A stretch of 23,603 nucleotides of DNA from a virus. Below, piece after piece: positions 1 through 6,271 of the stretch (positions within the stretch are counted from its first letter, which is position 1; every line of letters starts with the position of its first letter). The notes beneath the pieces are model-generated. The model was not told the origin of the DNA and did not search any database. It saw only the letters and a list, made by a program, of their open reading frames with translations. The stretch is from the IMG/VR virus record IMGVR_UViG_3300037014_000017, positions 1 through 23,603 of that record. The stretch is one strand, 5' to 3'. The position numbers were made by a program, and so were the translations under genes.

Positions 1-28
1 AGTTATACACTTGTTAAAGGAAAATAAT

Positions 29-364
29 ATGTACGACATTAACAAATTTTTAGAACACAGACGCTATATAGTTAGCGCGATTGACAAATTAGATTTTAAC
101 TTTGATGGTGTGGGCGATTACGATACCGATACCTTTGAATTTGAAATTGATATGGGTAATGTTAGCCTCGTGGTTAACGCAACTATAACGGAGACCTTTG
201 TTGCGTATAGCAGAGAAACACGCTGGGAGCCAGCAGACTATTTACTTGAACGCGAATTGAACGAGATTAACGAGGCTTATTATATCACCAGCGAAGGCGA
301 TGAAATACCTTGTACCGATAACGAAATAGAAGCAATTAAAAACGTAATTAAATCCTTAATATAA
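29..364 (+). CDS. Hypothetical acidic phage protein, 111 aa
   Basis: No family is recognised. The protein is acidic, with a predicted beta-rich middle (a run of D/F/E residues, then VSLVVNATIT) and a helical C-terminus ending NVIKSLI. The ATG at 29 is preferred over an in-frame TTG at 11, because an AAAGGA ribosome-binding site (16-21) sits seven bases before it. The stop codon overlaps the next gene's ATG by one base (TAATG), so the two are probably translationally coupled. It is the first complete gene of a plus-strand operon that enters the window from the left. The pattern is like small accessory proteins of Bacteroidota phages, but no function can be given. Confidence 0.7.
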   Translation: MYDINKFLEHRRYIVSAIDKLDFNFDGVGDYDTDTFEFEIDMGNVSLVVNATITETFVAYSRETRWEPADYLLERELNEINEAYYITSEGDEIPCTDNEIEAIKNVIKSLI

Positions 365-519
365 TGAAAACAGATAAAAAAACAACCAAAGAACCTCAAT
401 CATTAGAAAGCTATGAAAAAGGTTTATTACTTTTAGCCTTGCGCGATTACGATGCCTTTAGCAACAACAAAGAAATAACCAAGATGATTGAAGAAATTAC
501 AAACAAACTAAAACTTTAA
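364..519 (+). CDS. Small hypothetical protein, 51 aa
   Basis: A 51-residue reading frame begins on an ATG that shares its A with the previous stop (TAATG) and ends three bases before the next ATG at 522. The product is lysine-rich and polar at the N-terminus (MKTDKKTTKE), then predicted helical, with LLLLALRDYDAF in the middle and a charged C-terminal helix. No domain or membrane segment is evident. The tight packing between two neighbours in the same direction, with no spare bases, is the main support that it is a real gene. Function unknown. Confidence 0.6.
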   Translation: MKTDKKTTKEPQSLESYEKGLLLLALRDYDAFSNNKEITKMIEEITNKLKL

Positions 520-521
520 TT

Positions 522-710
522 ATGAACGCATACCAAACCGAACGCGCTTACCTAAAGGTGATTGACACTATTGTAAGCTGCAAGACAAAAGACCAGTTAA
601 GAACTGCTGAGAGAATGGCTGACTTTTTTATAAGCCGCTTCAAAAAGCCGACCGTTTTAAAGTTGAACGTAAAAACACTTATTCAAAATCATTCAATTAA
701 TTGCATATGA
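522..710 (+). CDS. Small basic hypothetical protein, 62 aa
   Basis: A short, mostly helical protein with a basic stretch (FISRFKKPTVLKL) near residues 37-48. No recognised motif. The start ATG follows two bases after the preceding stop. Its TGA stop overlaps the next gene's ATG as ATGA at 707-710, a classical translational-coupling junction. The last third (LIQNHSINCI) looks poorly conserved. Function unknown. Gene status rests on operon packing. Confidence 0.6.
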   Translation: MNAYQTERAYLKVIDTIVSCKTKDQLRTAERMADFFISRFKKPTVLKLNVKTLIQNHSINCI

Positions 711-1042
711 AAATAGAAATTGCGAATAAAATAGAAACAATGATTAGAAATGAGGAGAAGCACCTTGATTGGCTGAAAAGCAACAACGCACCTCAGGAAT
801 TAATTGGACTTTATAAATGGCATGTTATTCATTATACTGAAAGGCTTAAATTATATCGAGAATCTTTATCAACTACACAAAAAGAGTGGAAAACTTTTAT
901 GATTGAAACATTGAGCCAAAAAACAGATGTTCCTTATAGATTCTTTTCGCAGTATTACTCTATGGAAGATGCAAGAGAACATCATAAGCGAGCAATTTCA
1001 ATCACAGAAGTTAAATTAAACATTGAACCAGTAAATAGTTAG
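707..1042 (+). CDS. Hypothetical helical protein, 111 aa
   Basis: The start is placed at the ATG at 707 that overlaps the previous stop by four bases (ATGA), rather than the in-frame TTG at 701. The product begins MKIEIANKIETMIRNEEKHL and is predicted almost wholly alpha-helical, with alternating charged and hydrophobic residues suggesting a coiled coil or helical bundle. No enzyme motif, zinc site or membrane segment is seen. It lies in the early-type operon of small genes. Function unknown. Confidence 0.65.
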   Translation: MKIEIANKIETMIRNEEKHLDWLKSNNAPQELIGLYKWHVIHYTERLKLYRESLSTTQKEWKTFMIETLSQKTDVPYRFFSQYYSMEDAREHHKRAISITEVKLNIEPVNS

Positions 1043-1049
1043 GTATGGT

Positions 1050-1211
1050 ATGACCATTAAACAGCAGATACTTCAATCAAGCTACTATGCGCACTTAAAA
1101 GCAGCAGACGAACTATCTAAAGTTCTCATGACTGAAAGGGCGGAGGAAGCATTGAAAGAAGCTAATAAAATAAGTGTTGAACTAAATAAACAACCCCAAA
1201 ATGGAAGATAA
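1050..1211 (+). CDS. Small helical hypothetical protein, 53 aa
   Basis: A 53-residue frame from the ATG at 1050, eight bases after the preceding stop. An ATG at 1045 in another frame meets a stop after two codons. The sequence is a single long predicted helix (KAADELSKVLMTERAEEA) with an even mix of charges. Its last 11 bases overlap the start of the next gene (ATG at 1201), in keeping with the overlaps throughout this operon. No family recognised. Confidence 0.55.
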   Translation: MTIKQQILQSSYYAHLKAADELSKVLMTERAEEALKEANKISVELNKQPQNGR

Positions 1212-1587
1212 AATTTTAAAACAAATTGAAGAGGAGGCTTTGAAGCTATTCCCTTTAGACGAGTATGACGATGAGTTATTTAGTGAAAGGTATAATTGGA
1301 GAAATGGCGCAAAGTTCGGATACAACATCAAGGAGAATGTTAACGAACAAATGTTAGAGGCTTTAAAAAGAATTAACGATTGCAGCCTATCTAAGCAGCA
1401 AAGAGAAGCAATGATTGAAAGTGCTATTCTTTCCGCCTCCAAAAACACTGTAAGCAATGAAGGGGAGAAAGAAAGATTAATTGATTTTTTATGTTATTTG
1501 AATGACAACAAAATGATTAACAATTATGACTTTGACTACGAGCAACAAGCAAGTGAATATCTTAGTGCAATTAACCCACCTAAATAA
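1201..1587 (+). CDS. Hypothetical phage accessory protein, 128 aa
   Basis: The N-terminus pairs a charged helix with ALKLFP, followed by an aromatic segment with YNWRNGAKFGYN (about residues 31-42) and another helix. The layout (short helix, A...(F/Y)P, acidic loop, then an (A)K.GY motif) resembles the 103-residue product at 2476-2787, so the two may be distant paralogues. Small proteins with this layout are common in early or accessory regions of Bacteroidota phages, but no role is established to my knowledge. The gene ends INPPK, and its last bases belong to a junction sequence repeated after the next genes. Confidence 0.65.
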   Translation: MEDKILKQIEEEALKLFPLDEYDDELFSERYNWRNGAKFGYNIKENVNEQMLEALKRINDCSLSKQQREAMIESAILSASKNTVSNEGEKERLIDFLCYLNDNKMINNYDFDYEQQASEYLSAINPPK

Positions 1588-1599
1588 AAATAAATTATG
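1571..1599 (+). repeat. Gene-junction cassette, copy 1
   Basis: The segment holds AACCCACCTAAA, then a stop, then AAAAATAAATTATG leading into the next gene. The first half recurs at 2044-2071 and the second half at 2451-2478. It is seen directly in the sequence. It probably combines a shared C-terminal coding tail with an A-rich translation leader. Confidence 0.55.
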
Positions 1600-2067
1600 G
1601 AGAAATTAGAATTAAAACACTTAGCGCCTTATTTGCCTTATGAATTAATGATTATAGAAACACATGAAAAGCCACACAAGCCATCAGTAGGGCAGGTAAA
1701 TTCACTTAATATTCCAAACAGGGTACTAAATTATAGAACAAATCGCTTTCCTTTTAGTGATACCGTGCATTTTTCAAGGATGAAACTAATACTTCGCCCT
1801 CTTTCCGACCTCACAAAAGAAATTGAGGTAAACGGGGAAAAATTTGTGCCATTTCATAATATGGGTACAGATAAATTTTATTTAGGATTAAATTCTACAG
1901 GGGTTATTATCCATCAAAATAAAGGACAAATTGGACTTAATTCTATTGACGTTTACAAAGATGTATATTCAAAATTATTTGAATGGCACTTCGATGTATT
2001 CGGACTAATCGAAAAAGGATTAGCAATTGATATTAACACTTTAAATAACCCACCTAAAGAAAAATAG
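1597..2067 (+). CDS. Hypothetical Bacteroidota phage protein, 156 aa
   Basis: The protein opens MEKLELKHLAPYLPYEL, a start I associate with small accessory proteins of Bacteroidota phages and prophages, and contains LRPLSDLTKEIEVNGEKFVP near residues 67-86. The rest is mixed alpha/beta. It probably folds as a small soluble domain. No catalytic residues are evident, and the function of these proteins is not known to me. The ATG follows an A-rich leader without a Shine-Dalgarno site. The C-terminus (NNPPKEK) echoes the preceding gene's NPPK tail because both stops lie in the same repeated junction. Confidence 0.75.
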   Translation: MEKLELKHLAPYLPYELMIIETHEKPHKPSVGQVNSLNIPNRVLNYRTNRFPFSDTVHFSRMKLILRPLSDLTKEIEVNGEKFVPFHNMGTDKFYLGLNSTGVIIHQNKGQIGLNSIDVYKDVYSKLFEWHFDVFGLIEKGLAIDINTLNNPPKEK

Positions 2068-2071
2068 TATG
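2044..2071 (+). repeat. Gene-junction cassette, copy 2
   Basis: The segment contains AACCCACCTAAA followed by GAAAAATAGTATG. It matches copy 1 over the coding tail and copy 3 over the AAAGAAAAATA stretch. Here the stop is the TAG just before the ATG of the YopX-family gene. Confidence 0.55.
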
Positions 2072-2455
2072 AATAGAGAAATTAAATTTAGAGCGTGGGA
2101 GTATAGTTTTCATCCTGAACACCCAAACCCAGTGCCAAATATGATTGATTGGGGATATTTAAGTACGTGGGATTTTAATTCAATGTTGAAGTATAGAGGG
2201 AATGGTTTAACATTGATGCAATACACGGGATTAAAAGATAAGGATAAAAAAGAAATTTACGAGGGCGACATACTTCTTATGTTTGGCACATTAAATATCG
2301 TTCAATATTATTTAGGTGCATTTGGATATTGGATAAGTAAAGGTGAAAGATATGAAACATTTATTTCTTTTCACTCGAACGCCCACAACATTAGTTATGA
2401 TGAAATTTCAGTATGTGGCAACATCTACGAAAACCCTGAATTAATTAATCACTAA
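2069..2455 (+). CDS. YopX family protein
   Basis: The sequence shows the family's three landmarks in order: an N-terminal REIKFRAW box (residues 3-10), a central LMQYTGLKDKDKKEIYEGDI block (about 49-68) and a C-terminal GNIYENPEL box. The length of 128 residues is normal. YopX proteins are widespread in phages and prophages of Firmicutes and Bacteroidota, and their biochemical role is unknown. The gene starts one base after the previous stop. The assignment to the family is firm; any function is not. Confidence 0.93.
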   Translation: MNREIKFRAWEYSFHPEHPNPVPNMIDWGYLSTWDFNSMLKYRGNGLTLMQYTGLKDKDKKEIYEGDILLMFGTLNIVQYYLGAFGYWISKGERYETFISFHSNAHNISYDEISVCGNIYENPELINH

Positions 2456-2478
2456 CCCTAAAAGAAAAATAAATTATG
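2451..2478 (+). repeat. Gene-junction cassette, copy 3
   Basis: The segment reads ACTAACCCTAAAAG, then AAAAATAAATTATG. The leader half is identical to copy 1 through the start codon. The CCCACC core is shortened to CCC. Confidence 0.5.
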
Positions 2479-2787
2479 AACGAAGAACAACTATTACAAG
2501 AAGCCCGTTTAGAGGCTGAGAAGGTTTATCCATCAAAAGAAACAGGAATGGGGTATTTCGACAACGATATTAACGATGCTAAACAAGAAGGCTATATTTC
2601 CTGCTACATCGCCAACGCTAAAAAGAGAGAGAGTGAGGCGGTGGAGTTTTTCGAGTGGATGAAGATTTCAAACTACATTAAGTATGAATCAGGTTATAGG
2701 CATTTTTCGGATGGGATGCATGGCAAACTTTTCACGATAAATGAACTATTCGACCTATTTTTACAACAACAACAAAAGCAAGAGTGA
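2476..2787 (+). CDS. Hypothetical phage accessory protein, 103 aa
   Basis: The protein opens with a charged helix (MNEEQLLQEARLEAEKVYP) and then has an acidic loop and DAKQEGYISCYIANAKKRE. The overall plan resembles the 128-residue product at 1201-1587, suggesting duplication and divergence of a small helical module. The C-terminus (FLQQQQKQE) is glutamine-rich. The start follows the AAAAATAAATT leader shared with the gene at 1597. The next gene begins one base after its stop. Function unknown. Confidence 0.65.
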   Translation: MNEEQLLQEARLEAEKVYPSKETGMGYFDNDINDAKQEGYISCYIANAKKRESEAVEFFEWMKISNYIKYESGYRHFSDGMHGKLFTINELFDLFLQQQQKQE

Positions 2788-2788
2788 T

Positions 2789-3043
2789 ATGCAAACAGCA
2801 GACGAAATAATGAATAAGCATTTCAAAGAATGTTTTGAAACGCACAACGAAAAGGTATCCGAAAAGTATATCCTTTACTTTCACAAGGCAATGAAGGAAT
2901 ACGCTCAACAGGAAAGCGAAAGGGAGGTGAAGAAATTTAAAAATGAGTTACTAAAAGAAATAGATTCTTGGAATAAATATTTATTAGACAAAATAGTAAT
3001 AAGCATTGTTAAAACCGATTATTTAATCGAAAAACTAAAGTAA
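2789..3043 (+). CDS. Hypothetical helical phage protein, 84 aa
   Basis: The start is set at the ATG at 2789, directly after the preceding TGA (TGATATG). An upstream in-frame ATG at 2741 would lie inside the previous gene. The product has an N-terminal AD(E)I helix, then LYFHKAMKEYAQQESEREV, a plan (adenine-side helix followed by an AM.EYA helix) that I have seen in many small Bacteroidota phage proteins. It is probably all-helical and soluble. No role can be assigned. Confidence 0.65.
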   Translation: MQTADEIMNKHFKECFETHNEKVSEKYILYFHKAMKEYAQQESEREVKKFKNELLKEIDSWNKYLLDKIVISIVKTDYLIEKLK

Positions 3044-3044
3044 T

Positions 3045-3197
3045 ATGCCTCAAAATTATTGCGCACGATGCGGCAAACCTATTGCTGTTGATAAATGGTA
3101 TCTATGCGATGATTGTGATAGGTTGCAGCCTCGTTATTTAGCAAGCAAGAAGCCACCAATAACACCAGCAGCAAATAAAGCACCTTTGAATTTATAA
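3045..3197 (+). CDS. Zinc-ribbon-like small protein, 50 aa
   Basis: A 50-residue frame starting two bases after the previous stop. It carries two CxxC knuckles, CARC (residues 6-9) and CDDC (21-24), separated by 11 residues, which is the layout of a treble-clef or zinc-ribbon metal site. The C-terminal half is a basic, proline-rich tail (ASKKPPITPAANK). Such mini zinc proteins in phages may bind nucleic acid or protein, but nothing here shows which. The last 64 bases overlap, on the opposite strand, the end of the late gene that finishes at 3134. The metal site supports a real gene. Function is open. Confidence 0.6.
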   Translation: MPQNYCARCGKPIAVDKWYLCDDCDRLQPRYLASKKPPITPAANKAPLNL

Positions 3198-3781
3198 CTA
3201 TTGTACCACTTAGGGGAAGGCTTGAAGGTGAATGCTCTCAGGCTTTCTCCTTTTATGTTTGGATTGCTATTCTCAACTATTACAGAAAGCGAATCATCTT
3301 TAAGCCAGCTGCTTTTTTTTTTACCTATAATGAATGTCTGCTCGTTGGGGACTTGAATGTTGTATAGGCTAAAATTCTTTTCCGTTATAACAGCATCAAA
3401 TTTAAAGAAAGCACTATCAATACTAAATGAATCAATGAAGGCAGTACAAGGCAACTGCTCACGAAATACGTGCTTGATTGTGTCGTACTTAAATATTGAT
3501 TTATACTTTATCAACACCTCCGTATCTTTTAACTTTAATCTTTTTTCGATAGCCAGCACCTCATCGCTCTTTTGGTCAACAAGTAATTGCATAGCTGCGT
3601 TGTATTCAATTAGATTACCGTTTGCATCTTCATACTCTTTAACCTTATCGCTATAATTCTGCAAGTCGATAACAAGCGATGTGCTTTTTTTTCTATCGTT
3701 GCACCCTTTAAATAGTAGCATGATTGTTAGAAAGCCCAGCACTAAAATTGTTATATCTCTTATTGCTACCTCCTTATTCAT
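3134..3781 (-). CDS. Membrane-anchored lysis-cassette protein, possible spanin, 215 aa
   Basis: The start at 3781 is chosen over an upstream frame opening (3829) because an AAAGGAG site lies seven bases before it. The N-terminus has positive charges, a hydrophobic run (residues 10-24) and then K-G-C at 25-27, which could be a transmembrane anchor or a relaxed lipoprotein signal. A charged region of about 170 residues follows, including a predicted coiled coil (KVKEYEDANGNLIEY onward). The extreme C-terminus (198-214) is a second hydrophobic helix. The gene starts eight bases inside the endolysin gene's end and closes the late operon. Position and two-ended membrane topology fit a spanin-type function, but no homology to known spanins is claimed. 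It could instead be one of the uncharacterised DUF families of Bacteroidota phages. Confidence 0.7.
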   Translation of the reverse strand: MNKEVAIRDITILVLGFLTIMLLFKGCNDRKKSTSLVIDLQNYSDKVKEYEDANGNLIEYNAAMQLLVDQKSDEVLAIEKRLKLKDTEVLIKYKSIFKYDTIKHVFREQLPCTAFIDSFSIDSAFFKFDAVITEKNFSLYNIQVPNEQTFIIGKKKSSWLKDDSLSVIVENSNPNIKGESLRAFTFKPSPKWYNSYKFKGALFAAGVIGGFLLAK

Positions 3782-4262
3782 TGCAATCTCCTTTCTTATA
3801 CCCTCTACCGTTCGGACTTTCTTTGTCAACTGTCAATATCTGCATTCTATTCGCGCCCTCTTTATAACTAACATGAATCCAAGTTGGTTCACCGTTTACG
3901 GGATACTCGTTCAAAAGCTGGTCAAATTCAAGATTAGTTTTAATGTGTTGAAAAAGCAAAGAGTTTTTTATTTTACCATTGCCAGTAAAGTCTATTGCTT
4001 CACCTTTGCAATGTTGGCTTTTCGCTTGTCCGAACTTATCCACCGCGCCACCGATGGCTTTATTCAAGATAGGTGAGCGATAAAAAGAATTAATCTTTAA
4101 AGGTACGTTTGCAAATTTGCGCACTGGTTCAAAGCATTTCACCGCCACCGTTACCATTGCTTTCAAGTGCTCTAATGTTGGTTCGTTGCTTATTCCTTTT
4201 GCCTTTGCTGTTGGGCTGTTTACTGCCTCCTCATAGCTTATGTGTGTGCTTATCTTATCCAT
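3774..4262 (-). CDS. Endolysin, M15-type zinc peptidase, 162 aa
   Basis: The protein shows the M15 (D-alanyl-D-alanine carboxypeptidase or endopeptidase) signature: SQHCKGEAIDF at residues 82-92 gives zinc ligands H84 and D91. FDQLLNEY (113-120) supplies the candidate catalytic Glu119, and WIHVSY (128-133) the third ligand H130. INSFYRSP near 57-64 is the usual substrate-side element. Full-length single-domain enzymes of about 150-170 residues are typical of phage endolysins of the Peptidase_M15_3 type, which cleave peptidoglycan stem peptides. No signal peptide is present, so export would depend on a holin, and two small membrane proteins are encoded immediately upstream. It overlaps the upstream membrane-protein gene by eight bases. 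Confidence 0.92.
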   Translation of the reverse strand: MDKISTHISYEEAVNSPTAKAKGISNEPTLEHLKAMVTVAVKCFEPVRKFANVPLKINSFYRSPILNKAIGGAVDKFGQAKSQHCKGEAIDFTGNGKIKNSLLFQHIKTNLEFDQLLNEYPVNGEPTWIHVSYKEGANRMQILTVDKESPNGRGYKKGDCNE

Positions 4263-4488
4263 TTGTAGTATTGTTTTTTTCTTTATCGGGTGTCTTCATA
4301 ACGTGCTGAATAAACGCGCCAAATGATATGCTAAACGCTGTTTCTAATTTTGCTATCAAGACCTCATTATTTTTAGGATATTCAACAAAAAAAGCAAGTA
4401 TAAAAGCAATCGCTAAAATAGTTCCTATCATGAAGCCTATAACATAACGTGCCTTAGCTTCTGCCTTTATCTTTTCCCACATCGTCAT
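4255..4488 (-). CDS. Small membrane protein, candidate holin, 77 aa
   Basis: The protein has a basic N-terminus (KIKAEAKAR), one strong transmembrane segment (about residues 16-35, VIGFMIGTILAIAFILAFF), a second weaker hydrophobic stretch (about 47-61) and a hydrophilic C-terminus. Size, topology and position just before the endolysin gene fit a holin. There is no Shine-Dalgarno site. Its ATG overlaps the TGA of a 15-codon frame (ATGA at 4485-4488), so its translation is probably coupled to that micro-ORF. An alternative ATG lies two codons downstream. The upstream 76-residue membrane protein is an equally plausible holin, or one of the pair may be an antiholin. Confidence 0.72.
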   Translation of the reverse strand: MTMWEKIKAEAKARYVIGFMIGTILAIAFILAFFVEYPKNNEVLIAKLETAFSISFGAFIQHVMKTPDKEKNNTTNG

Positions 4489-4532
4489 AGTTCGTACGAA
4501 ATAAAAGCTATATTAATTTCATCTAAACTCAT
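4485..4532 (-). CDS. 15-residue coupling micro-ORF in lysis cassette
   Basis: The frame encodes MSLDEINIAFISYEL. Its ATG overlaps the stop of the 76-residue membrane protein (ATGA at 4529-4532), and its own TGA overlaps the start of the next membrane protein (ATGA at 4485-4488). A GGAG site stands seven bases before its ATG, while the downstream gene has none. The simplest reading is a translated linker that carries ribosomes from one membrane-protein gene to the next. Whether the peptide itself does anything is unknown. Confidence 0.5.
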   Translation of the reverse strand: MSLDEINIAFISYEL

Positions 4533-4759
4533 TTAGTTACTCCGTTACGATGTACAACGTATATATCTCTCTCCATTGCGCTCAATCTTTTATCGATGGA
4601 GTAAAGTTCGACACTTAATTTTGTCATTGAATTTTCGATACTATTCGCTTTCTCCGTCATCTTATCCACTTGTTGAATCAATCGGTTAAGAAAGTAGGCT
4701 ATTATTCCAACGAATGTTCCGCCAATGGTTAGAAATATTGTAATGCTTTGCGGATTCAT
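4529..4759 (-). CDS. Membrane-anchored coiled-coil protein, holin-like, 76 aa
   Basis: An N-terminal transmembrane helix (about residues 5-26, SITIFLTIGGTFVGIIAYFL) is followed by a 45-residue heptad-patterned coiled coil (VDKMTEKANSIENSMTKL onward) and a short basic end. Small proteins with one transmembrane helix and a coiled coil are frequent in phage lysis cassettes as holins, pinholins or holin regulators. The start codon directly follows the previous gene's stop (TAAATG). Assignment to lysis is by topology and neighbours, not by sequence family. Confidence 0.65.
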   Translation of the reverse strand: MNPQSITIFLTIGGTFVGIIAYFLNRLIQQVDKMTEKANSIENSMTKLSVELYSIDKRLSAMERDIYVVHRNGVTK

Positions 4760-5689
4760 TTAGCAGCGTTTTTTTCTTTGATTATTAAATGCGCTGTCAA
4801 AATTTATATCAACTGGCAACGCTTCTTTTATATTGTGTCGTGGCTCAAAGCCTCCCGAACCTTTAACGTAAACACCTATAAATTCATCAGGATTAGTATT
4901 GTTGTAATCTGTAACAATGATTTCATCTGCTTGCAGAATATCGGTCTTAACGAAGTTTCGTGTGCTTTGCTCAATAGGTTTCAACTTCAAAATGTACTTC
5001 TCTTTTTGCTCATCAACTACCCATTGTTTTTGCCCGTTGTTATATTCAACTTCTTCGCGTGTGTATTCGCTTGATGTAAAGCCAAACATACCACTAAGTC
5101 GAATTTGATTATACCAATTAATTGAATTGAAGTCGATGTAATCTGTTTGTGAACCAGCAGCGCCACGAATACCATTTGTATACGTTTCAATTCTTACCGT
5201 TCCGTTAATCAAAGCTGGAGAATATTCAGCTAAACAAAATTCGTTTGAATATAAAGATTTGTTTCCAAGTATGGTAACAATTACATTCTTAACGCGATAT
5301 AATCCAGCGCCATCATCCAAGATAACTAAGCGCATATCTAAGAGATAGCCGATGTACTTTCTATTGTCGTCATCGCTATTGAAGTTAAGCGCATAGAATG
5401 TACCGTAATCATTGTCATTTAGTGTTTGTACATCGACAAAAGTTCCGCTCGCGTTTGCCTTTTGTAAAGTCATTTCAGCAGCAGAAACCAATGGAGAAAG
5501 CGCCCACAAAAAAGAAGTCTTATCATTTTTTAACACATCATCACTTGGCGTACTTGCGAAGAATGTAGTTTTAGAACAACATTGAGCAACGGGTGAAGCT
5601 GGTATAATGCCACCAATACTCGGCACGTCCTCGATAGGGTTAGTGCCTATGATAATGAAATTAGATTTTATGCACTCTCCCGTTGGCAT
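4760..5689 (-). CDS. Conserved phage tail-region protein, 309 aa
   Basis: The middle (SLYSNEFCLAEYSP, then NWYNQIRLSGMFGF) and the C-terminal stretch with ADEIIVTDYN resemble a protein I associate with the end of the tail module in Bacteroidota siphophages. Its role is not established to my knowledge; a tail-tip or host-contact part is plausible. Predicted structure is mainly beta with few helices, and there is no signal peptide or membrane segment. The N-terminus contains CCSKTTFFAS, and several cysteines occur overall. It lies between a 55-residue gene and the lysis cassette, and its stop abuts the next ATG, so it is co-transcribed with both. Confidence 0.7.
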   Translation of the reverse strand: MPTGECIKSNFIIIGTNPIEDVPSIGGIIPASPVAQCCSKTTFFASTPSDDVLKNDKTSFLWALSPLVSAAEMTLQKANASGTFVDVQTLNDNDYGTFYALNFNSDDDNRKYIGYLLDMRLVILDDGAGLYRVKNVIVTILGNKSLYSNEFCLAEYSPALINGTVRIETYTNGIRGAAGSQTDYIDFNSINWYNQIRLSGMFGFTSSEYTREEVEYNNGQKQWVVDEQKEKYILKLKPIEQSTRNFVKTDILQADEIIVTDYNNTNPDEFIGVYVKGSGGFEPRHNIKEALPVDINFDSAFNNQRKKRC

Positions 5690-5692
5690 CGT

Positions 5693-5860
5693 TTAATCTT
5701 CTTTAGTTTCTTCGACTTCGATTGATTCGATATACTTCATTACTTCTTTTGCCGCTTCAAAACAAACATCGTGAGATTGTTTTTCTACTGCTGCCTTTGT
5801 GCTGATGCTATAAATGTAGTTTAACGCGTCTGCTAATTGTTTTTTTTGTTCTGCTTTCAT
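5693..5860 (-). CDS. Small acidic helical protein, 55 aa
   Basis: A 55-residue frame fills the gap between the genes ending at 5874 and starting at 5689. The product opens MKAEQKKQLADALNYIYSIS and is predicted to form two helices, ending in an acidic tail (IEVEETKED). Fifty-five codons without interruption, a 13-base gap upstream and a 3-base gap downstream support it as a gene. No family recognised. It could be a small chaperone or decoration subunit, but that is speculation from location only. Confidence 0.65.
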   Translation of the reverse strand: MKAEQKKQLADALNYIYSISTKAAVEKQSHDVCFEAAKEVMKYIESIEVEETKED

Positions 5861-5873
5861 GTTGTTTGTTTAA

Positions 5874-6266
5874 TTATATTGCTTCTAAATTTAACCCGAT
5901 GATTGAAAATAAGCCCGCTGTTGATGGCACGTTCACCTCAAAGTAATTAACTGCTAATAACGATGCTTCGTAAATAGTATCTACACGAAGTCCTACGCCT
6001 TTTAAGCCGTTTTTGCTTAGTTCTTCATCACCCGTTATTTCGATTCCTACGCTTTTCAACTGGTCAATTTTTGGCAAAGGATGATAAGTGTTTGTCGTTA
6101 TACCGTCAACCGTTTCAGATACTAACTTTTGAGGGAAAGCGTTAATATTCATCACTCCTTTATTGGAATTGAAGTTCTCGATAAAGAAGTAAATATCTTG
6201 ACCTATTGGCATTTCTATTCCGCTGAATGTAAATGCCGTTTCTGCTGTGTTGGTTATTTTTAACAT
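5874..6266 (-). CDS. Hypothetical tail-region protein, 130 aa
   Basis: The protein is predicted to be largely beta (MLKITNTAETAFTFSGIEMP, later VNYFEVNVPSTAGLFSIIGL), consistent with a small beta-sandwich structural subunit. It lies five bases downstream of the fibre gene and is presumably co-translated with it, so a fibre partner, fibre chaperone or tip protein is plausible. No catalytic motif or membrane segment. Not recognised as a named family. Confidence 0.65.
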   Translation of the reverse strand: MLKITNTAETAFTFSGIEMPIGQDIYFFIENFNSNKGVMNINAFPQKLVSETVDGITTNTYHPLPKIDQLKSVGIEITGDEELSKNGLKGVGLRVDTIYEASLLAVNYFEVNVPSTAGLFSIIGLNLEAI

Positions 6267-6271
6267 ATTTT

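Noticed and set aside
1182-1457. 91-codon minus-strand open frame within the small-gene operon
   Set aside because: It is antisense to the 128-residue gene, with leucine/serine-rich composition typical of shadows.
3134-3200. Search for a bidirectional terminator between the converging operons
   Set aside because: Only weak partial stems without T-runs were found, so none is annotated.
3681-4076. 131-codon plus-strand open frame opposite the endolysin and spanin-like genes
   Set aside because: It is antisense to genes with clear motifs and has no leader or neighbour support; treated as a shadow.
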